Shown: positions 7,118-9,747 of the stretch, piece by piece
Layout: each line of letters opens with the position of its first letter
Position numbering within the stretch: position 1 is the stretch's first letter
Source of the DNA: Paracoccaceae bacterium
Lineage (GTDB): Bacteria > Pseudomonadota > Alphaproteobacteria > Rhodobacterales > Rhodobacteraceae
DNA: 9,747 bases
Direction: 5' to 3'
Assembly (NCBI GenBank): GCA_027030435.1
Contig: JALVEX010000266.1
Coordinates: forward strand, 1-9,747
Position numbers and translations under genes: made by a program
The notes under the pieces: model-generated
Seen by the model: only the letters and a program-made list of their open reading frames with translations
What the model was told of the DNA's origin: nothing
Database searches by the model: none

Positions 7118-7459
7118 TCAGCCAACCGCGCGGATCAGTTTCCTCTCCAGCACCTGCAGGACCTTCTGCAGATCATGGCCGCGGCGCAGGATATGGCCAT
7201 CCATCCCCACCACGCTGTATTGCCCCTGCCTGAGGCGCAGTTTCGGGCGTTTCTCGATCCGGTAGATGGGGTGATCCGCCGTGCGGCGGAATACGGAAAA
7301 CACGGCCATGTCCTTCAGGAAGGTCATCCCGTAATCCCGCCATTCCCCGGCCGCCACCATTCGCCCGTAGAGGCCGAGTATCATGTTCAGTTCCTTGCGA
7401 TCGAAGGCAACGGGGAAATCATTGACGGAGGCAGATCCGTGAGACGGCGGCGTGATCAT
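7118..7459 (-). CDS. DUF2794-family protein
   Basis: 113 residues, soluble, with no signal sequence or membrane segment. The conserved core is 'FDRKELNMILGLYGRMVAAG' followed by 'EWRDYGM', 'AVFSVFRR', 'YRIEKRPKLRLRQGQYSVV', and 'GHILRRGHDLQKVLQVLE'. This matches the small DUF2794 family found in alphaproteobacteria, whose function is unknown. I chose ATG 7459 because AGG lies 8 nt upstream (GCAGGCTGAAAAG); an upstream in-frame TTG at 7474 has no ribosome binding site. It is convergent with the M48 peptidase gene, and its upstream region (7460-7631) contains inverted repeats that may lie in its leader. No functional inference is possible from the neighbours. Confidence 0.87.
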   Translation of the reverse strand: MITPPSHGSASVNDFPVAFDRKELNMILGLYGRMVAAGEWRDYGMTFLKDMAVFSVFRRTADHPIYRIEKRPKLRLRQGQYSVVGMDGHILRRGHDLQKVLQVLERKLIRAVG

Positions 7460-7500
7460 CTTTTCAGCCTGCAATGCGGCGGAGCAAGAATCAAGATCCG

Positions 7501-7550
7501 CAAGGCATCTGCTCCGCGAGGATCATGCGTGACATCAAGAAAATGCCTTG
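7501..7550. repeat. 8-bp inverted repeat upstream of the DUF2794 gene
   Basis: CAAGGCAT (7501-7508) and its exact complement ATGCCTTG (7543-7550) are separated by 34 nt. On the minus strand this lies 42-91 nt before the DUF2794 ATG, where it could form a long-loop stem in the mRNA leader or a pair of protein-binding half sites. The role is unknown. Confidence 0.35.
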
Positions 7551-7577
7551 AAATCGCCTCCTGTTTTCCAATTCCCC

Positions 7578-7604
7578 GCCTTCGCAAAGCCCGGTTTCGA
7601 AGGC
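7578..7604. repeat. 7-bp hairpin in the non-coding interval
   Basis: GCCTTCG (7578-7584) and CGAAGGC (7598-7604) pair around a 13-nt loop. No T-run follows on either strand, so it is not a standard terminator. It lies between the strong GC hairpin at 7632-7680 and the DUF2794 start. Confidence 0.35.
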
Positions 7605-7631
7605 AGAAACGAGTTTGTAGCGAAAAGCTCA

Positions 7632-7680
7632 CCCCGGCGCGGCGGTTCAACAGCCCCCACCCAATGCCGCCGCGCCGGGG
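7632..7680. terminator. Strong GC hairpin, probable (bidirectional) intrinsic terminator after paaX
   Basis: CCCCGGCGCGGCGG (7632-7645) and CCGCCGCGCCGGGG (7667-7680) form a perfect 14-bp stem with a 21-nt loop. On the plus strand GTTTTC follows at once; on the minus strand GAGCTTTTCG follows after a short gap. It lies 43 nt past the paaX stop, so ending the paaZ-paaX transcript before the DUF2794 gene is the natural role. The better T-run points the other way, which leaves open a plus-strand transcript. Confidence 0.6.
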
Positions 7681-7723
7681 GTTTTCGTGAAAGCAGGCAT
7701 GCCAATCATGGCGGTATTTATCG

Positions 7724-8569
7724 TCAGATAACCGGCGCCATGTATCCCCTCCTGAAGCGACGGAACAGATTCTCATCGGCTTCAGGCAACGGTGGATGAT
7801 CGCATTGTGGCCCATCAAGCCATTTTTCCGAAGCTGGCAGGAGAGCATGATAGGCCTCTGCCACAAGGCGGCGCGCATCCGGTGCCCCGGCGGGGCGTAT
7901 CTCCGCGGGTATGTCCGGATATTTCAGAACGATGCGGCGCCATCTGTGAATGATCATCACCCGTGCCGCCAGGGCATCCAGCGGGGCCGGATTGCCACGC
8001 GCCATGGCGAGGGCACAGGCCACATCCGCAGCCAGCGCCTCGATGGCGCTGCGATGGGCCGGCGAAACCATCTTCTCGCGGAAATCCTCGGGCAGGTTCT
8101 CGAGTGCACCGGACACGGCGAGATGGCCCGAAATGTCCGGCGCCTCGCCTGTGCCTCCTGCGCCGGGAAGCAGCCATACTCCATCTCCCACCCGCAACGC
8201 TTCAGCTGCGGGAGGATTCGTGCCACATGCCAGTATCCAATGCTCAAGCGGCGCCTCTCTCGGCGGAGTATAGACCCGCGCCATGGCCGGGCCGAACTCC
8301 CGCTGGCCCATCGGGCTCAACCGATAGGTGCTGTTGCGGCCATTGCGGCTCCTCACGACCCAGCCGTCACGCGCAAGCCGCGAAAGCGCTGTCCGCAATG
8401 CGCCGGGCTCTATGCCAAGCCTTTCGATCAGGGATTGAAGGCGGCCCATGGTGATGCTGCCGCCCCGATGGTGCACCACATCACCGAATATCGTTATCAC
8501 GACAGACCACACACGCACCCGGCCTTCGCCGTGAAGTGAGCGGATCAGTGGTGCGAGCGGATCATCCAT
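7724..8569 (-). CDS. paaX: PaaX-family transcriptional repressor of phenylacetate catabolism
   Basis: 281 residues, close to other PaaX proteins. The N-terminal winged helix (about 15-85) contains 'RVWSVVITIFGDVV', the recognition-helix region 'GALRTALSRLARDGWVV' and the wing 'RNGRNSTYRLSPMG'. The C-terminal PaaX domain carries the diagnostic 'WRRIVLKYPDIPAEI' followed by 'ARRLVAEAYHALL'. In E. coli and Pseudomonas, PaaX represses the paa genes and is released by phenylacetyl-CoA. Here it follows paaZ by 9 nt on the same strand, with AGGGGG 3 nt before the ATG, so it is probably co-transcribed with the pathway it represses and thus controls its own level (inference). The operator and the operon promoter lie outside the window. 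Confidence 0.96.
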   Translation of the reverse strand: MDDPLAPLIRSLHGEGRVRVWSVVITIFGDVVHHRGGSITMGRLQSLIERLGIEPGALRTALSRLARDGWVVRSRNGRNSTYRLSPMGQREFGPAMARVYTPPREAPLEHWILACGTNPPAAEALRVGDGVWLLPGAGGTGEAPDISGHLAVSGALENLPEDFREKMVSPAHRSAIEALAADVACALAMARGNPAPLDALAARVMIIHRWRRIVLKYPDIPAEIRPAGAPDARRLVAEAYHALLPASEKWLDGPQCDHPPLPEADENLFRRFRRGYMAPVI

Positions 8570-8578
8570 TCACCCCCT

Positions 8579-9747
8579 TTAGCGGGAATGGGATACCATC
8601 GTCAAAAGCTCATACTCGGCCACCTGCTCATCGTTCTGGTTATAGAGGGTCACATCCCAGGCCACTTCGCCGTATTCATCCGTGCGCCTGGTCTTGCGCT
8701 TGCAGGTGAGGCGCACGCGCAGGCTGTCACCAGGGCTGACGGGCTTCTGGAAGCTCAGCGCATTCAACCCCGTGTTGGCGAGCACCGGCCCCGGATCCGG
8801 CTGCACGAAGAGGCCGGCGGCAAAGGAAAGCAGCAGATAGCCATGCGCCACCCGTCCGGGGAAGAAGGGATTGGCGGCGGCGGCTTCCTCATCCATGTGA
8901 GCATAGAAGGTATCGCCGGTGAAATGCGCGAAATGCTCGATATCCTCCAGCGTGACGGTACGGCTTTTCGTGTGCAGCGTCTCGCCGATTTCGATTTCGT
9001 CGAAGGTGCGGCGGAAGGGGTGCTCCGGGCCCTTCCTTTCCTCCGCCCCCTTCACCCACTGGCCGGTGATGGCGGTGAGGATATCGGGGCTGCCCTGCAC
9101 CGCCGTGCGCTGCATGTAATGGAGCACGCCGCGCACGCCGCCCATTTCCTCACCGCCCCCGGCGCGCCCGGGGCCGCCGTGTGTCATGTGCGGAAGGGGT
9201 GATCCGTGGCCCGTGGCCTCCCGGGCGCTCTCACGGTTATTGAAATAGAGGCGGCCGTGCCAATGGGCCATTTCGAGGGTGAGATCGCGCGCCACGGCGG
9301 GATCATTGGTGATCACGGAAGCCACAAGGCTGCCCTGCCCGCGATTGGCGATGGCGGCGGCGTGGGCAAGATCGCGATAGGGCATGATGGTGGAAACCGG
9401 GCCGAAGGCTTCCGTTTCATGCACGATGCTGGCCGCATCCGGATCATCGCAGCAATAAAGGAGCGGCTCCATGAAGCCATGGCCGGCGCCGGCGCAATCC
9501 GGCGCACAGGCGGGATCGCCGAACACGCGCCTCGCCTCGGTGCCGATCCTTTCCGCCTGCGCCAGCACATCGGCGCGCTGCCCTTCGGAGACAAGCGCGC
9601 CCATCTTTACGCCCTCTTCCCCCGGATCTCCGATCACCACCTGCTCCAGCCGTGCCGTGAGCGCTTCGGTCACCGGATCGATGAGCGCCTCGGGCACGAT
9701 CATGCGCCGGATGGCGGTGCATTTCTGCCCGGCCTTGGTGGTGATCT
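8579..9747 (-). CDS. paaZ: Bifunctional oxepin-CoA hydrolase / aldehyde dehydrogenase PaaZ (5' end cut by window edge)
   Basis: PaaZ opens the oxepin-CoA ring in phenylacetate degradation and oxidises the resulting semialdehyde with NADP+. The window holds the last 388 residues. The visible part opens with 'AGQKCTAIRR', whose Cys (visible residue 9) is the aldehyde dehydrogenase nucleophile. 'ETEAFGPVSTIMPY' and 'HGSPLPHMTHGGPGRAGG' close that domain. From about visible residue 245 a MaoC-like (R)-hydratase domain follows, with 'GDTFYAHMDEEAA' (Asp278 and His283 as the catalytic pair) and 'FPGRVAHGYLLLSFAAGL'. The Cys-to-Asp distance of 269 residues fits E. coli PaaZ (Cys295 to Asp561). Full-length PaaZ is about 680 residues, so about 290 N-terminal residues lie past base 9747. 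The fused hydratase separates it from ordinary aldehyde dehydrogenases. paaX starts 9 nt downstream. Confidence 0.97.
   Translation of the reverse strand, partial: ITTKAGQKCTAIRRMIVPEALIDPVTEALTARLEQVVIGDPGEEGVKMGALVSEGQRADVLAQAERIGTEARRVFGDPACAPDCAGAGHGFMEPLLYCCDDPDAASIVHETEAFGPVSTIMPYRDLAHAAAIANRGQGSLVASVITNDPAVARDLTLEMAHWHGRLYFNNRESAREATGHGSPLPHMTHGGPGRAGGGEEMGGVRGVLHYMQRTAVQGSPDILTAITGQWVKGAEERKGPEHPFRRTFDEIEIGETLHTKSRTVTLEDIEHFAHFTGDTFYAHMDEEAAAANPFFPGRVAHGYLLLSFAAGLFVQPDPGPVLANTGLNALSFQKPVSPGDSLRVRLTCKRKTRRTDEYGEVAWDVTLYNQNDEQVAEYELLTMVSHSR

Noticed and set aside
7095..7125. Terminator between the convergent M48 and DUF2794 genes
   Set aside because: Only 18 nt separate the stops, and no stable stem with a T-run is visible in either direction.
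7548..7799. An 83-codon plus-strand open frame in the non-coding interval
   Set aside because: It crosses the strong terminator hairpin and enters the 3' end of paaX antisense; it has no ribosome binding site and no conserved motif.
8588..9202. A 204-codon plus-strand open frame opposite paaZ
   Set aside because: It mirrors the hydratase domain of paaZ and has no recognisable product.

Overview
The window is GC-rich, almost fully coding chromosomal DNA from an alphaproteobacterium. Two things support this: the ParC sequence has an alphaproteobacterial style (N-terminal block, and a C-terminus rich in the 'GLSW...GRTRT...GFPR' pattern), and the companion families are typical of that class (HIG1-type small membrane protein beside a PduO-type cobalamin adenosyltransferase, DUF2794, an SH3b lipoprotein-sized protein beside parC). 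The gene set recalls Rhodobacterales and relatives, but the order cannot be fixed from this stretch alone. No tRNA, rRNA, CRISPR array, insertion sequence or phage gene was seen.

Layout. (1) 1-1640, minus strand: an SDR oxidoreductase, then a 66-residue HIG1-like two-helix membrane protein, then a cob(I)alamin adenosyltransferase cut by the left edge. They are co-oriented and closely spaced. (2) 1709-2287, minus strand: a secreted or anchored SH3b protein, divergent from the next block. (3) 2442-7099, plus strand: parC, a DUF898/YjgN-like polytopic membrane protein and a membrane M48 metallopeptidase. The junctions are 3 nt and a 4-nt ATGA overlap, so this is an operon. (4) 7118-7459, minus strand: a DUF2794 protein, convergent with the peptidase gene. 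(5) 7460-7723: the largest non-coding stretch, holding three inverted repeats including a 14-bp perfect GC hairpin that is very probably a terminator. (6) 7724-9747, minus strand: paaX directly downstream of paaZ, which is cut by the right edge. This is part of a phenylacetate catabolism locus with its own repressor.

None of the genes looks like a previously undescribed defence, mobile or biosynthetic system. The best leads are the DUF898 plus M48 membrane pair coupled to parC, the structured 7460-7723 interval, a possible leaderless parC mRNA, and a native Ala/Asp pair at the ParC quinolone-determining positions.
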